A stretch of 64,000 nt of DNA from Escherichia marmotae (GTDB lineage Bacteria > Pseudomonadota > Gammaproteobacteria > Enterobacterales > Enterobacteriaceae), in the NCBI RefSeq assembly GCF_002900365.1, contig NZ_CP025979.1:3348001-3412000 (forward strand), written 5' to 3'. A program made the position numbers and the translations under genes. How positions within the stretch are numbered: position 1 is the first letter of the stretch; each line of letters opens with the position of its first letter. This document shows positions 1 to 7,887 of the stretch, piece after piece. The notes under the pieces were generated by a model. The model searched no databases, had not been told where the DNA came from, and saw nothing but the letters and a program-made list of their open reading frames with translations.

Positions 1-1277
1 GTTTCATGAAAATATGATTTTATTTCATGGTCACTAAAGCTAAACATATTTTGTTTGATGGTGTTTTCATCCAAGGCATCTACACGTGGTATATATTCAG
101 ATTCTGAGAGTCTAATATAGTTATTCGTGGCAGTTAGCCATGTGGATAGATTTGGAGAATTTGATTTTAAGATTGTTTTTGTTATTTCTTCCTGATAGTC
201 ATCTTCAGATATGCTATATAGTTCGGGCCTTGCTAATCCAGCATAATCATCTTTCTTGGGAGGAGTGTTGTAAGTAAAAACATATGGAAGAATATCTTTA
301 TGCGAAATTTCATTAAAACAATATGGAGCCATTTTATTATTGTAGTTTTTATATGCAATAATGCTTAATAAATTGTTTTCCTCTTCACTTATTTTATTTT
401 GTTCACTTTCTGGAGTGGTTGAAATTGTTCTATATGATGATGAAACAATATTTTCATGGAATTCATTTTCCTTATAGTTGAATTTTTCCTTAAGTATTAT
501 ATGTGCACACAATGAGCTTACTAAATTTTTAATATCTATATCAGAGATATCTCTGTCTTGAGTTGTTTGTTCAAAAAATGGTAGGAGTTTTACAATGACT
601 CTATTAATAATCCGGATATTGGTTTCTTCGAAACCTATAATTACTTGCTTAATGATGTCTCTATAATTTCCTTGTGTCTTCTCAAGCTTTTTGTCTAAAA
701 TCTCAGAAAGATTGTTTATAGAAAAATATATCTCATCGCTAATAACCTTTTCTTTATGATTCAATGCATTATTGCTTTGCTTTGAAAAGTTACCCACTAA
801 AATATAATCTAGCATCTTGTTATTTTGATAATTTTGTAAGCAAAAGGTTGCTATTTCATCTCGTAAAGTTTGAGGTATACGTTCTAGATCATCAATGATA
901 AAAACTCCGGAAAGATCTTTTAATACATAATGTTGCATTGCTCCAGCAAATGTTGAGATTATTTTTCCAGCCAACCTCCCAGTGTTTTCTTCTTTAGTAA
1001 TAGCTGTGGTTACATTTGATGCTAACTCTGTAATTATTTCGATATCAGGTGGATTTTCTAAATAAGTTACACTCAACATCTTGTCTTTAAAATCTTGTAA
1101 ACTGTTTAATCCAAGCACAGATATATAAAATTGGTTCTTGTGAGAATAATATTTTTTAAATTCATGTTGAAGGAAGAATGTTTTACCAACTCCCCACTCA
1201 CCATTTAACAAAATTAGACCTTCACGTTTTTCACTTAGTAATCTAATTAAAACAGATATTATTGCGCTTTTATCCAC
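1..1277 (-). CDS. KAP-like P-loop NTPase, 3' part beyond window edge
   Basis: The frame is open from a GTG at 1277 to the window edge (425 codons, no stop). The GTG is preceded by the Shine-Dalgarno sequence AAGGAG (complement of 1284-1289). Residues 26-33 read GEWGVGKT (Walker A) and residues 126-133 read FIIDDLER (Walker B). Between them is a YISVLGLNSL segment like that of KAP-type bacterial P-loop NTPases. I see no convincing membrane helix in the visible part. The rest is AT-rich and of unrecognised function. The gene starts 12 bases after the integrase stop on the same strand, so it is probably co-transcribed with it as island cargo. KAP NTPases include the F-plasmid phage-exclusion protein PifA, so a phage-defence role is possible, but that is inference. 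The family call is fairly secure; the function is not. Confidence 0.75.
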   Translation of the reverse strand, partial: MDKSAIISVLIRLLSEKREGLILLNGEWGVGKTFFLQHEFKKYYSHKNQFYISVLGLNSLQDFKDKMLSVTYLENPPDIEIITELASNVTTAITKEENTGRLAGKIISTFAGAMQHYVLKDLSGVFIIDDLERIPQTLRDEIATFCLQNYQNNKMLDYILVGNFSKQSNNALNHKEKVISDEIYFSINNLSEILDKKLEKTQGNYRDIIKQVIIGFEETNIRIINRVIVKLLPFFEQTTQDRDISDIDIKNLVSSLCAHIILKEKFNYKENEFHENIVSSSYRTISTTPESEQNKISEEENNLLSIIAYKNYNNKMAPYCFNEISHKDILPYVFTYNTPPKKDDYAGLARPELYSISEDDYQEEITKTILKSNSPNLSTWLTATNNYIRLSESEYIPRVDALDENTIKQNMFSFSDHEIKSYFHE

Positions 1278-1289
1278 AAAATACTCCTT

Positions 1290-2480
1290 TTAGTAATCAT
1301 AATTAACGCAACCGGCTGGATAAATAAAATCGCTATACCATTGTAACATTTTTAATCTTTTCTCTAAGTATTGAGCATGATTATATGTTCCCCTAATGCT
1401 ATTTTTATCAACATGAGCTAGTTGCATTTCAATCCATTTACTATCAAAACCTTGTTCATGTAGTATTGTCGACATTGTATGTCTAAATCCGTGGCCTGTT
1501 GCACGTCCCTTATAACCAAGTAATTCGATCACTTGTGATATACTTTCTTTAGAAATTGGTTTAGTACGATTGTTACGTCCAATAAATATATAAGGATAAT
1601 GGCTAGAGAGCGGTTTTAATTGATTAAAGAGGGTAATAACTTGAGATGATAAAGGTACAAGGTGAGGACGACGCATTTTCATGCGTTCTGCTGGTATTTC
1701 CCATATTCCTTTTTCTAAATTGACTTCTTCCCATGTGGCAAAACGCAGTTCTTGTGTTCTTACCCCGGTAAGCATCACAATCTTGGTTGCATTTTTAGTG
1801 ATTATGCTGCCAGTATAAGCCTCAAGATCTTTGACAAAATGAGGGAGTTCTTCTGCTGATAGAAAAGGATGATGTTTTTGCTTCGGTACAGCTAATGCGA
1901 TAGCTAAATCAGGTGCTGGATTGTATTCAGCGCGGCCAGTGATGATCGCGTAGCGAAACACCTCTCCGCATCGTTGACGTACTTTTCTGGTTTTCTCCAA
2001 CGCTCCACGTTTTTCTATGCGTTTAAGTACTTCAAGCAGTTCTAGGGGTTTTATTTCAGCTATTGGCCGTTTACCAATGAAAGGAAAAACATCCTGTTCA
2101 AATGTTTTAATAATTTCTTCGCGATAAGCTAAAGTCCAGCGATCTGCTTTTGCTGCATGCCATTCTCTGCTAACGGCCTCAAAAGAGTTTTCAGATGATA
2201 ATTTCTGAGCAATTTTCTGAGCCTTACGTTCTTCTACTGGATCAATGCCATTTGCAACCTGTTTACGTGCCGTATCGCGTTTCTCACGTGCTTCCGCGAG
2301 GCTTACAAGGTCGTAACTACCAAATGACATTAACCGCGCTTTCCCTGCAAACCGGAAACGGAAACGCCAGCCTTTCGAGCCATCGGGATTGATAAGCAAT
2401 GACAGACCTTGTCCATCGTTCAATGTGTATGGTTTGTCTTGTGGTTTTGCACGTTTGATCTGTATATCGGTTAGGGCCAT
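1290..2480 (-). CDS. int: P4-type tyrosine recombinase (island integrase)
   Basis: A 396-residue site-specific recombinase that would insert and excise the island at selC. The N-terminal arm-binding domain begins MALTDIQIKRAKPQ and carries the SLAEAREKRDTARKQV stretch typical of P4-like integrases. A SAM-like core-binding domain follows at about 100-190. The catalytic domain shows Arg241 (GVRTQELR), His330 and Arg333 (HGFRH), His356 and the nucleophile Tyr366. The length is normal for the family and no lesion is visible. The start codon lies 163 bp from the 3' end of selC and the gene reads away from it, the usual arrangement for selC islands. Integrases of this class are used at selC by several E. 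coli and Shigella islands. Which island follows cannot be read from this window. Confidence 0.95.
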   Translation of the reverse strand: MALTDIQIKRAKPQDKPYTLNDGQGLSLLINPDGSKGWRFRFRFAGKARLMSFGSYDLVSLAEAREKRDTARKQVANGIDPVEERKAQKIAQKLSSENSFEAVSREWHAAKADRWTLAYREEIIKTFEQDVFPFIGKRPIAEIKPLELLEVLKRIEKRGALEKTRKVRQRCGEVFRYAIITGRAEYNPAPDLAIALAVPKQKHHPFLSAEELPHFVKDLEAYTGSIITKNATKIVMLTGVRTQELRFATWEEVNLEKGIWEIPAERMKMRRPHLVPLSSQVITLFNQLKPLSSHYPYIFIGRNNRTKPISKESISQVIELLGYKGRATGHGFRHTMSTILHEQGFDSKWIEMQLAHVDKNSIRGTYNHAQYLEKRLKMLQWYSDFIYPAGCVNYDY

Positions 2481-2530
2481 GTGTATAACTGAAAACTACG
2501 TATAAAAAATCTATACACATTACTATACAT
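2481..2530. promoter_or_regulatory. Inverted and direct repeats upstream of int
   Basis: GTGTATA at 2481-2487 is mirrored by TATACAC at 2512-2518, and a further TATACAT follows at 2524-2530. These copies lie directly in front of the int start and overlap where its promoter should be. They could be arm-type binding sites for integrase or excisionase, or an autoregulatory operator. The repeats are visible; the function is inference. Confidence 0.4.
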
Positions 2531-2642
2531 ATTTTTCGCGGATTCAGGGAGATGATCTCGGACTATTACGGACAAGCTGATTATTCATCGCATTGAATAT
2601 AAATGATTTTATGGAGTGTCTCGGAACTGGCTGGATGAGGTT

Positions 2643-2670
2643 TGGCGGAAGATCACAGGAGTCGAACCTG
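2643..2670. other. Probable attachment-site junction at the selC 3' end
   Basis: P4-type integrases recombine within the 3' end of the target tRNA gene and recreate the whole tRNA on one side. Here selC is complete through its encoded CCA (complement of 2643-2645) and foreign sequence with int begins immediately beyond it. The T-arm and acceptor end (about 2643-2670) is therefore the expected core. The partner direct repeat would lie beyond the left edge of the window, so the exact core boundaries are inferred. Confidence 0.6.
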
Positions 2671-2737
2671 CCCGGGACCGCTGGCGGCCCCAACTGGATT
2701 TGAAGTCCAGCCGCCTCACCGGAGACGACGATCTTCC
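2643..2737 (-). tRNA. selC: Selenocysteine tRNA (anticodon TCA)
   Basis: 95 nt read on the minus strand from GGAAGATCGTCG to GATCTTCCGCCA. It has the long acceptor stem, the UCA anticodon in the CTGGACTTCAAATCCAG anticodon stem-loop, a long variable arm (GGGGCCGCC/GGTCCCGGGC region), the TTCGACTCC T-loop and an encoded CCA. This is the UGA-decoding tRNA charged with serine by SerRS and converted to selenocysteine by SelA. It appears intact despite serving as island insertion site. Confidence 0.98.
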
Positions 2738-2761
2738 GCGCCTCGATTGCTACATGGAGGC

Positions 2762-2800
2762 GGGGCGCATTATAGCTACTTCCTTGAGTTTCTACATCCC
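2762..2800 (-). promoter_or_regulatory. selC promoter with GC-rich discriminator
   Basis: Read on the minus strand, TATAAT lies at the complement of 2769-2774, about 30 bases upstream of the mature tRNA 5' end. It is followed by GCGCCCCGCC, the GC-rich discriminator typical of stable-RNA promoters. The -35 is weak (TGTAGA with a 16-base spacer). The start site is inferred at about 2762. Confidence 0.65.
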
Positions 2801-3015
2801 CTGGTTCATTTTTTTCCGGGCAATATGCGCAAAGCTTTATCACTAACCCATTATAATTAACATAAATATCATATATTCCAATGATATATGGGTAGGTTTA
2901 TCGCTACCACGATCACATAAAACAAGAATCATAAATTAATAACCAGATATCGGAATATTCACTCTGGCAGGGATGGTTTACAAAACTCTTTATCGGTCTC
3001 AGCACCCCCATAGCA
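2801..3015. other. selC-yicJ intergenic region, separated from yicJ by an IS
   Basis: AT-rich non-coding DNA between divergent selC and yicJ. In the uninterrupted E. coli arrangement this stretch should hold the yicJI promoter. The IS66 element now separates it from the yicJ start. Short open frames here have no ribosome sites and overlap selC, so I take them as spurious. Confidence 0.5.
3008..3015. repeat. 8-bp target-site duplication, left copy (CCATAGCA)
   Basis: CCATAGCA directly abuts the left IS66 terminal repeat and is identical to 5715-5722. Eight base pairs is the duplication length of the IS66 family, so the element moved in as an intact unit. Confidence 0.95.
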
Positions 3016-3045
3016 GTAAGCGGCTCGTCAGAACCGTATTGATAT

Positions 3046-4617
3046 TTACTGAGAGCTCAGATCAACTTTCCAGGGCAACAGATCGCGTACCCGGTTTGCC
3101 GGCCAGTCCTGGATATGTTCAATGACGTAACGCAGCCACTTTTCTGGCTCCACATTGTTCAGACGGCATGTGCCGATCAGCGAGTACAACACCGCCGCAT
3201 GTTCACCACCGCTGTCGGAACCCGCGAACATCCAGTTTTTCCGGCCTACGGCCACTCCCCGTAAGGCGTTCTCTGCGATGTTGTTGTCGATTTCCACCCA
3301 GCCATTACTGCAGTACACGTTCAGTGCATCCCACTGTTTCAGCAGGTATGCGAACGCTTTTGCCGTATCTGAGTGACGCGACAGTGTTTTCGTCTGTTGC
3401 TGTATCCAGTCATACAGTGACTGCATCAGTGGCGCGGCTCTGGCTTTTCTTGCCGCCAGACGCTGTTCTGCTGAACAGCCCCGGACCTCTGCCTCGATAG
3501 CATACAGTTCACCGATACGCTGCAGGGCTTCCGTGGTGATGTCGGTGGGCGCTCTTGCATGCACATCGTGGATTTTTCTCCGGGCATGAGCCATACACGC
3601 GGCTTCCGTTATTCTGCCGGATTCGTATAACACCCGGTAACCACCGTAAGCATCGGCCTGAAGCACACCGCTGTAACCGGCCAGGTGATTTTGTGGATGG
3701 ATACCTTTCCGGTCCGGACTGTACGCGAACCAGACCGCCGGGGGCATCTGTGAACCGGCGTTGCGGTCATCACGGACGTAGACCCACAGCCGGGCTGTCC
3801 GGGTTTTACCGCTGCCCGGCTCCTGGACCGGGACGGGGATATCATCGGCATGGACTTTACCGGGCATCAGCACATACTGGCGCAGTACGTCATACAGCGG
3901 CTCCAGCAGTTCAGCAACGGCACCGGTCCAGCGCCCCAGTGTGGCACGGCTCAGCTCCACTCCCTGACGACGGTATATTTCTGACTGGCGGTATAACGGC
4001 AGATGGTCTGCATATTTCCCGGTGACAACATGGGCCAGAAGCCCCGCTCCGGCATAACTGCGTGCAATGGGTTTTGAAGGTACTGGTGCCTGCACGATAT
4101 GGTCGCACCGGCAACAGGCCAGTTTCGGACGTTGTGTTTCGATAACCTTAAAGGCGCTGCTGATAAGCTCCAGTTGCTCTGACACATCACATCCCAGAGA
4201 ACTGAGTTCACCACCACAGGCAGGACAGCATTCCTCTTCCGGCCGGATAACCCGGGTTTCACGGGGAAGTGAGGCCGGTAACGGTTTACGGGCTGAAGAC
4301 TGGCGCAGGGCGGATGGCAGTACCGGGTCATATTGCTCACCCAGCGTTTCCGCCATTTCTTCCTGAAGTGCGCTGATTCGCTCCTGAGCTTCCTGTATCT
4401 GCCGTTCGGTTTTTGCACGAAGTTTTTCTGAGCTTTTACCGAACTGCATACGTTGCAGTTTCGCAACCAGCGCCTTCAGCCGGTTGATTTCGGAAGCATA
4501 AGCCGCCACCCGCTGTGAGAGCAGGCGGTTGTATTCAGCCATCTGGCGGATGGTGTCCTGTTGCGTCTGCAACAGTGCCCGCAGGCGGGCGTTCTCATGA
4601 GCAAGTGAGGTGTCCAT
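3046..4617 (-). CDS. tnpC: IS66-family transposase TnpC
   Basis: 523 residues, the DDE transposase of the element. It has an N-terminal coiled-coil/leucine-rich segment (about 1-75, RLRALLQTQQD to SEINRLKALVAKLQ), then the GKSSEKL motif. A zinc-finger-like CCPACGGELSSLGCD lies near 130-145, followed by the long catalytic domain containing VHADDIPVPV and VLQADAYGGYR. The IS66 signature NNIAENALRGVAVGRKNW is near the C-terminus. The reading frame is uninterrupted. It lies 19 bases after tnpB, with its stop near the left inverted repeat. Confidence 0.95.
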   Translation of the reverse strand: MDTSLAHENARLRALLQTQQDTIRQMAEYNRLLSQRVAAYASEINRLKALVAKLQRMQFGKSSEKLRAKTERQIQEAQERISALQEEMAETLGEQYDPVLPSALRQSSARKPLPASLPRETRVIRPEEECCPACGGELSSLGCDVSEQLELISSAFKVIETQRPKLACCRCDHIVQAPVPSKPIARSYAGAGLLAHVVTGKYADHLPLYRQSEIYRRQGVELSRATLGRWTGAVAELLEPLYDVLRQYVLMPGKVHADDIPVPVQEPGSGKTRTARLWVYVRDDRNAGSQMPPAVWFAYSPDRKGIHPQNHLAGYSGVLQADAYGGYRVLYESGRITEAACMAHARRKIHDVHARAPTDITTEALQRIGELYAIEAEVRGCSAEQRLAARKARAAPLMQSLYDWIQQQTKTLSRHSDTAKAFAYLLKQWDALNVYCSNGWVEIDNNIAENALRGVAVGRKNWMFAGSDSGGEHAAVLYSLIGTCRLNNVEPEKWLRYVIEHIQDWPANRVRDLLPWKVDLSSQ

Positions 4618-4636
4618 ATCCTCACTTTACAACGGG

Positions 4637-4984
4637 TTATATGCGGATTCCAGCGCGTTCCGTTCGTTTCGGGTGCTTCCAGTTGATACCTTCAGGAAGC
4701 ATGGATAACTGAGCCGGAGTAAGGTGCACCTTGCCGTCACGGGTGACTGGCCAGACGAAGCGGCCCCGCTCCAGGCGTTTGGTGAAGAGGCACAGTCCGT
4801 CACTGTCAGCCCACAACACTTTTATCTGGTCACCCCGGCGTCCGCGGAAGATGAACAGGTGTCCGGAGAACGGGTCATCCTTCAGGACGTTCTGAACTTT
4901 TGATGCCAGGCCGTTAAAGCCATTCCGCATGTCGGTGATACCGGCAACCAGCCAGATACGCGAACCGGCAGGGAGAGATATCAT
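4637..4984 (-). CDS. tnpB: IS66 accessory protein TnpB
   Basis: 115 residues matching the IS66 Orf2 family: WLVAGITDMRNGFNGLASKVQ, then HLFIFRGRRGDQIKVLWADSDGLCLFTKRLERGRFVWP. This small protein is essential for IS66 transposition in studied members, by an unclear mechanism. The start ATG overlaps the tnpA stop by one base (TGATG), which implies translational coupling. Confidence 0.95.
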   Translation of the reverse strand: MISLPAGSRIWLVAGITDMRNGFNGLASKVQNVLKDDPFSGHLFIFRGRRGDQIKVLWADSDGLCLFTKRLERGRFVWPVTRDGKVHLTPAQLSMLPEGINWKHPKRTERAGIRI

Positions 4985-5631
4985 CAGTGGCTGCTCCCTT
5001 TTATTTCGCGGATAAGTGTCTGTAATAACGCCGGCGTCAGTTTACCTTTAAGCCTGAGAGTTCCGGCCGGCAGAACCAGCTCACAACACAGACTGTCGGA
5101 CGGTGTATTTATCTGCTCTGGTTCCTGTGCGGGGGCCGGGATTTTATTATCCGGCTCCGGCGTTAACGTCACGGGAAGCAGTGCCGGCATATTTTTTCCG
5201 GAAGGCAGCAGGCCACCTTTCCGGTATTGATGGCGCCAGTTGAAGAGCAGGTTATCGTTGATTCCGTTTTCCCGGGCGATCTGCGCCACACAGGCTCCGG
5301 GCTGCAGTGACTGCTCCACTAAGGCGATTTTAAACTCATAAGGGAAGTTGGGCCGCCGGGGACGTTTTTTTACCACGGGGGCTTCGGATATAACGGTGCT
5401 TTCAGGACGTACGACTGGTACCGTGGAAAATTGTCCGTAAAGGCAGGCATCAAGTTCCTGCTCCGACATGCCTGCGGGCAAAGGCCACGAAAGGCCAGCT
5501 CTCCGAAAGCGCACGAACATACTACAAACTGTTGATTTTGGTACACCCAGGCGACGCCCGGCCACAACCCGGGGTAAATGTTCTTCAAAGTGAAGACGTA
5601 AAGCTTCAGTGATCCAGGTCCGGTGTTTCAT
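4984..5631 (-). CDS. tnpA: IS66 accessory protein TnpA with an IstA-like N-terminal half
   Basis: 215 residues from the ATG of MKHRTWITEALR; an in-frame ATG ten codons upstream (5661) has no visible ribosome site. The C-terminal half (RRPNFPYEFKIALVEQSLQ, then GACVAQIARENGINDNLLFNW) is the usual IS66/IS3-type helix-turn-helix accessory domain. The first 75 or so residues instead resemble the N-terminal helix-turn-helix of IS21 IstA transposases (VAGRRLGVPKSTVCSMFVRF, then RAGLSWPLPAGMSEQELDA). Typical IS66 TnpA proteins are only about 130 residues, so this looks like a two-domain DNA-binding protein. The IstA resemblance is from memory of the family pattern. Confidence 0.85.
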   Translation of the reverse strand: MKHRTWITEALRLHFEEHLPRVVAGRRLGVPKSTVCSMFVRFRRAGLSWPLPAGMSEQELDACLYGQFSTVPVVRPESTVISEAPVVKKRPRRPNFPYEFKIALVEQSLQPGACVAQIARENGINDNLLFNWRHQYRKGGLLPSGKNMPALLPVTLTPEPDNKIPAPAQEPEQINTPSDSLCCELVLPAGTLRLKGKLTPALLQTLIREIKGSSH

Positions 5632-5714
5632 ACGATAGTGTCCATTAAAAATGATGGACATTATTTTTGTAGAGCCGGAGGAAACAGACCAGACGGTTTA
5701 AATGAGCCGGTTAC

Positions 5715-5722
5715 CCATAGCA
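5715..5722. repeat. 8-bp target-site duplication, right copy (CCATAGCA)
   Basis: Identical to 3008-3015 and directly next to the right terminal repeat of the IS66 element. The yicJ ribosome site (AAGGAA, 5725-5730) starts two bases further on. Confidence 0.95.
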
Positions 5723-5736
5723 TCAAGGAAAAGCAG

Positions 5737-7119
5737 ATGAAGAGTGAAGTGTTGTCCGTTAAAGAGAAAATTGGTTATGGCATGGGAGATGCCGCCAGCC
5801 ACATTATCTTCGATAACGTAATGTTATATATGATGTTCTTTTACACCGATATTTTTGGTATTCCTGCCGGATTTGTCGGAACCATGTTTTTGGTCGCTCG
5901 TGTACTGGATGCGATTTCCGATCCTTGCATGGGGTTGCTGGCCGATCGAACGCGCTCTCGCTGGGGTAAATTTCGACCGTGGGTACTGTTTGGCGCACTG
6001 CCATTTGGTGTGGTCTGTGTACTGGCATATAGCACGCCAGATCTCAGTATGAACGGTAAAATGATCTATGCAGCAATTACTTATACCCTACTTACCTTAC
6101 TTTATACCGTCGTCAATATCCCTTACTGCGCATTGGGTGGTGTAATTACCAATGACCCGACTCAGCGTATCTCGCTGCAATCCTGGCGTTTTGTGCTGGC
6201 GACCGCGGGAGGCATGCTCTCCACTGTGCTGATGATGCCGCTGGTTAATTTAATTGGTGGTGATAATAAACCACTCGGTTTCCAGGGCGGCATCGCGGTG
6301 CTTTCCGTGGTGGCATTTATGATGCTGGCTTTCTGTTTCTTCACCACTAAAGAACGCGTTGAAGCGCCACCTACGATGACGCCTATGCGGGAAGATTTAC
6401 GTGATATCTGGCAAAACGACCAGTGGCGTATTGTCGGTATTCTCACCATTTTTAATATTCTGGCGGTGTGTGTACGTGGTGGGGCGATGATGTATTACGT
6501 CACGTGGATTCTGGGTACGCCGGAAGTGTTTGTCGCTTTTCTCACCACTTATTGCGTGGGTAACCTGATTGGCTCCGCACTGGCAAAACCACTGACCGAC
6601 TGGAAATGTAAAGTCTCTGTCTTCTGGTGGACGAACGCCCTGCTGGCCGTGATTAGCCTCGCGATGTTCTTCGTTCCCATGCAGGCCAGCATCACCATGT
6701 TTGTCTTCATCTTCGTGATTGGTGTGTTGCATCAACTGGTGACACCTATCCAGTGGGTAATGATGTCCGATACCGTTGACTACGGCGAGTGGTGTAATGG
6801 TAAACGACTCACCGGGATCAGTTTTGCTGGCACGCTGTTTGTGCTCAAACTGGGGTTGGCCTTCGGAGGCGCACTTATCGGATGGATGCTGGCTTACGGT
6901 GGATATGATGCAGCAGAAAAAGCGCAGAACAGCGCCACAATTAGCATCATTATCGCGCTATTCACGATTGTTCCGGCGATCTGTTATTTGCTGAGCGCGA
7001 TTGTCGCTAAACGCTACTACTCTCTCACAACGCACAATCTGAAAACCGTTATGGAACAGTTGGCTCAGGGCAAACGCCGTTGCCAGCAGCAATTCACCTC
7101 TCAAGAAGTGCAGAACTAA
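5737..7119 (+). CDS. yicJ: GPH-family sugar:cation symporter YicJ
   Basis: 460 residues from MKSEVLSVKEKIGYGMGDAAS, the start used in E. coli, preceded by AAGGAA. It is a twelve-helix inner-membrane transporter of the glycoside-pentoside-hexuronide family. Hallmarks are YGMGDAASH in helix 1, DAISDPCMG plus ADRTRSRWGKFRPW after helix 2, and MSDTVDYGEWCNGKR in the second half. It is paired with the alpha-xylosidase gene yicI nine bases downstream and presumably imports alpha-xylosides such as isoprimeverose. The frame is intact, but the IS66 insertion directly upstream of the ribosome site cuts it off from its native promoter. Any expression would need read-in or an outward promoter from the IS. 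Confidence 0.93.
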   Translation: MKSEVLSVKEKIGYGMGDAASHIIFDNVMLYMMFFYTDIFGIPAGFVGTMFLVARVLDAISDPCMGLLADRTRSRWGKFRPWVLFGALPFGVVCVLAYSTPDLSMNGKMIYAAITYTLLTLLYTVVNIPYCALGGVITNDPTQRISLQSWRFVLATAGGMLSTVLMMPLVNLIGGDNKPLGFQGGIAVLSVVAFMMLAFCFFTTKERVEAPPTMTPMREDLRDIWQNDQWRIVGILTIFNILAVCVRGGAMMYYVTWILGTPEVFVAFLTTYCVGNLIGSALAKPLTDWKCKVSVFWWTNALLAVISLAMFFVPMQASITMFVFIFVIGVLHQLVTPIQWVMMSDTVDYGEWCNGKRLTGISFAGTLFVLKLGLAFGGALIGWMLAYGGYDAAEKAQNSATISIIIALFTIVPAICYLLSAIVAKRYYSLTTHNLKTVMEQLAQGKRRCQQQFTSQEVQN

Positions 7120-7128
7120 GGAACGGCA

Positions 7129-7887
7129 ATGAAAATTAGCGATGGAAACTGGTTGATTCAACCTGGCCTCAATTTGATTCACCCGCTTCAGGTGTTCGAG
7201 GTTGAACAGCAGGGTAATGAAATGGTGGTCTATGCTGCCCCCCGTGATGTGCGTGAACGTACCTGGCAGCTTGACACGCCTTTATTTACGCTGCGTTTTT
7301 TCTCCCCACAGGAAGGTATTGTCGGTGTACGGATTGAGCATTTTCAGGGGGCGCTGGAGAACGGCCCTCATTATCCGCTCAATATTTTGCAGGACGCGAA
7401 TGTCACAATCGAAAACACAGAAAGTTACGCTGAGTTTAAAAGTGGCAACTTAAGCGCGCGTGTCAGTAAAGGTGAGTTCTGGTCACTGGATTTTCTGCGT
7501 AATGGCGAACGTATTACCGGTAGCCAGGTGAAAAATAATGGCTATGTGCAGGACACTAATAATCAACGAAATTATATGTTTGAGCGGCTGGATCTTGGCG
7601 TCGGTGAAACGGTTTACGGGCTGGGAGAGCGTTTTACTGCCCTGGTGCGCAATGGTCAGACGGTAGAAACCTGGAACCGGGATGGCGGCACAAGTACTGA
7701 ACAGGCGTATAAAAATATCCCGTTCTACATGACTAACCGTGGTTATGGTGTACTGGTCAATCATCCCCAATGCGTCTCTTTTGAAGTGGGATCGGAGAAA
7801 GTCTCCAAAGTGCAGTTCAGCGTGGAGAGTGAATACCTCGAATACTTTGTTATCGACGGCCCGACGCCGAAAGGAGCCTGTACATAG
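7129..7887 (+). pseudogene. yicI: Alpha-xylosidase YicI, truncated by IS256-family element
   Basis: Codons 1-248 match E. coli YicI (normally 772 residues, glycoside hydrolase family 31, releases xylose from alpha-xylosides). After GPTPK at 7873 the frame runs into the IS end and adds GACT before a TAG. Only the N-terminal beta-sandwich domain remains; the catalytic barrel with its acid residues is absent. The missing 3' part (about 1.57 kb) is not found on the other side of the IS, where yicH begins directly. The product is certainly inactive. Confidence 0.95.

Larger units (their letters stand above)
3016..5714 (-). mobile_element. Complete IS66-family insertion sequence
   Basis: A 2699-bp element with imperfect terminal inverted repeats. 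The left end reads GTAAGCGGCTCGTCAGAACC. The right end, reversed, reads GTAACCGGCTCATTTAAACC. Both begin with the GTAA...CGGCTC pattern of IS66 elements. It is flanked by a perfect 8-bp duplication (CCATAGCA) and carries tnpA, tnpB and tnpC in the standard order on the minus strand. The size and 523-residue TnpC resemble E. coli IS679-type elements; the exact ISfinder name cannot be settled by eye. It sits 22 bp upstream of the yicJ start codon, just in front of the ribosome-binding site. Confidence 0.95.

Noticed and set aside
1..2480. LEE pathogenicity island at selC
   Set aside because: selC is the LEE site in some strains, but no type III secretion gene is visible; only int and an NTPase gene are in view.
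2544..2860. Several open frames across selC and its promoter
   Set aside because: They lie over the tRNA on either strand, have no ribosome sites and no recognisable family.
3155..4712. Open frames on the plus strand inside the IS66 element
   Set aside because: They are antisense shadows of tnpC and tnpB with arginine/proline-rich, low-complexity translations.
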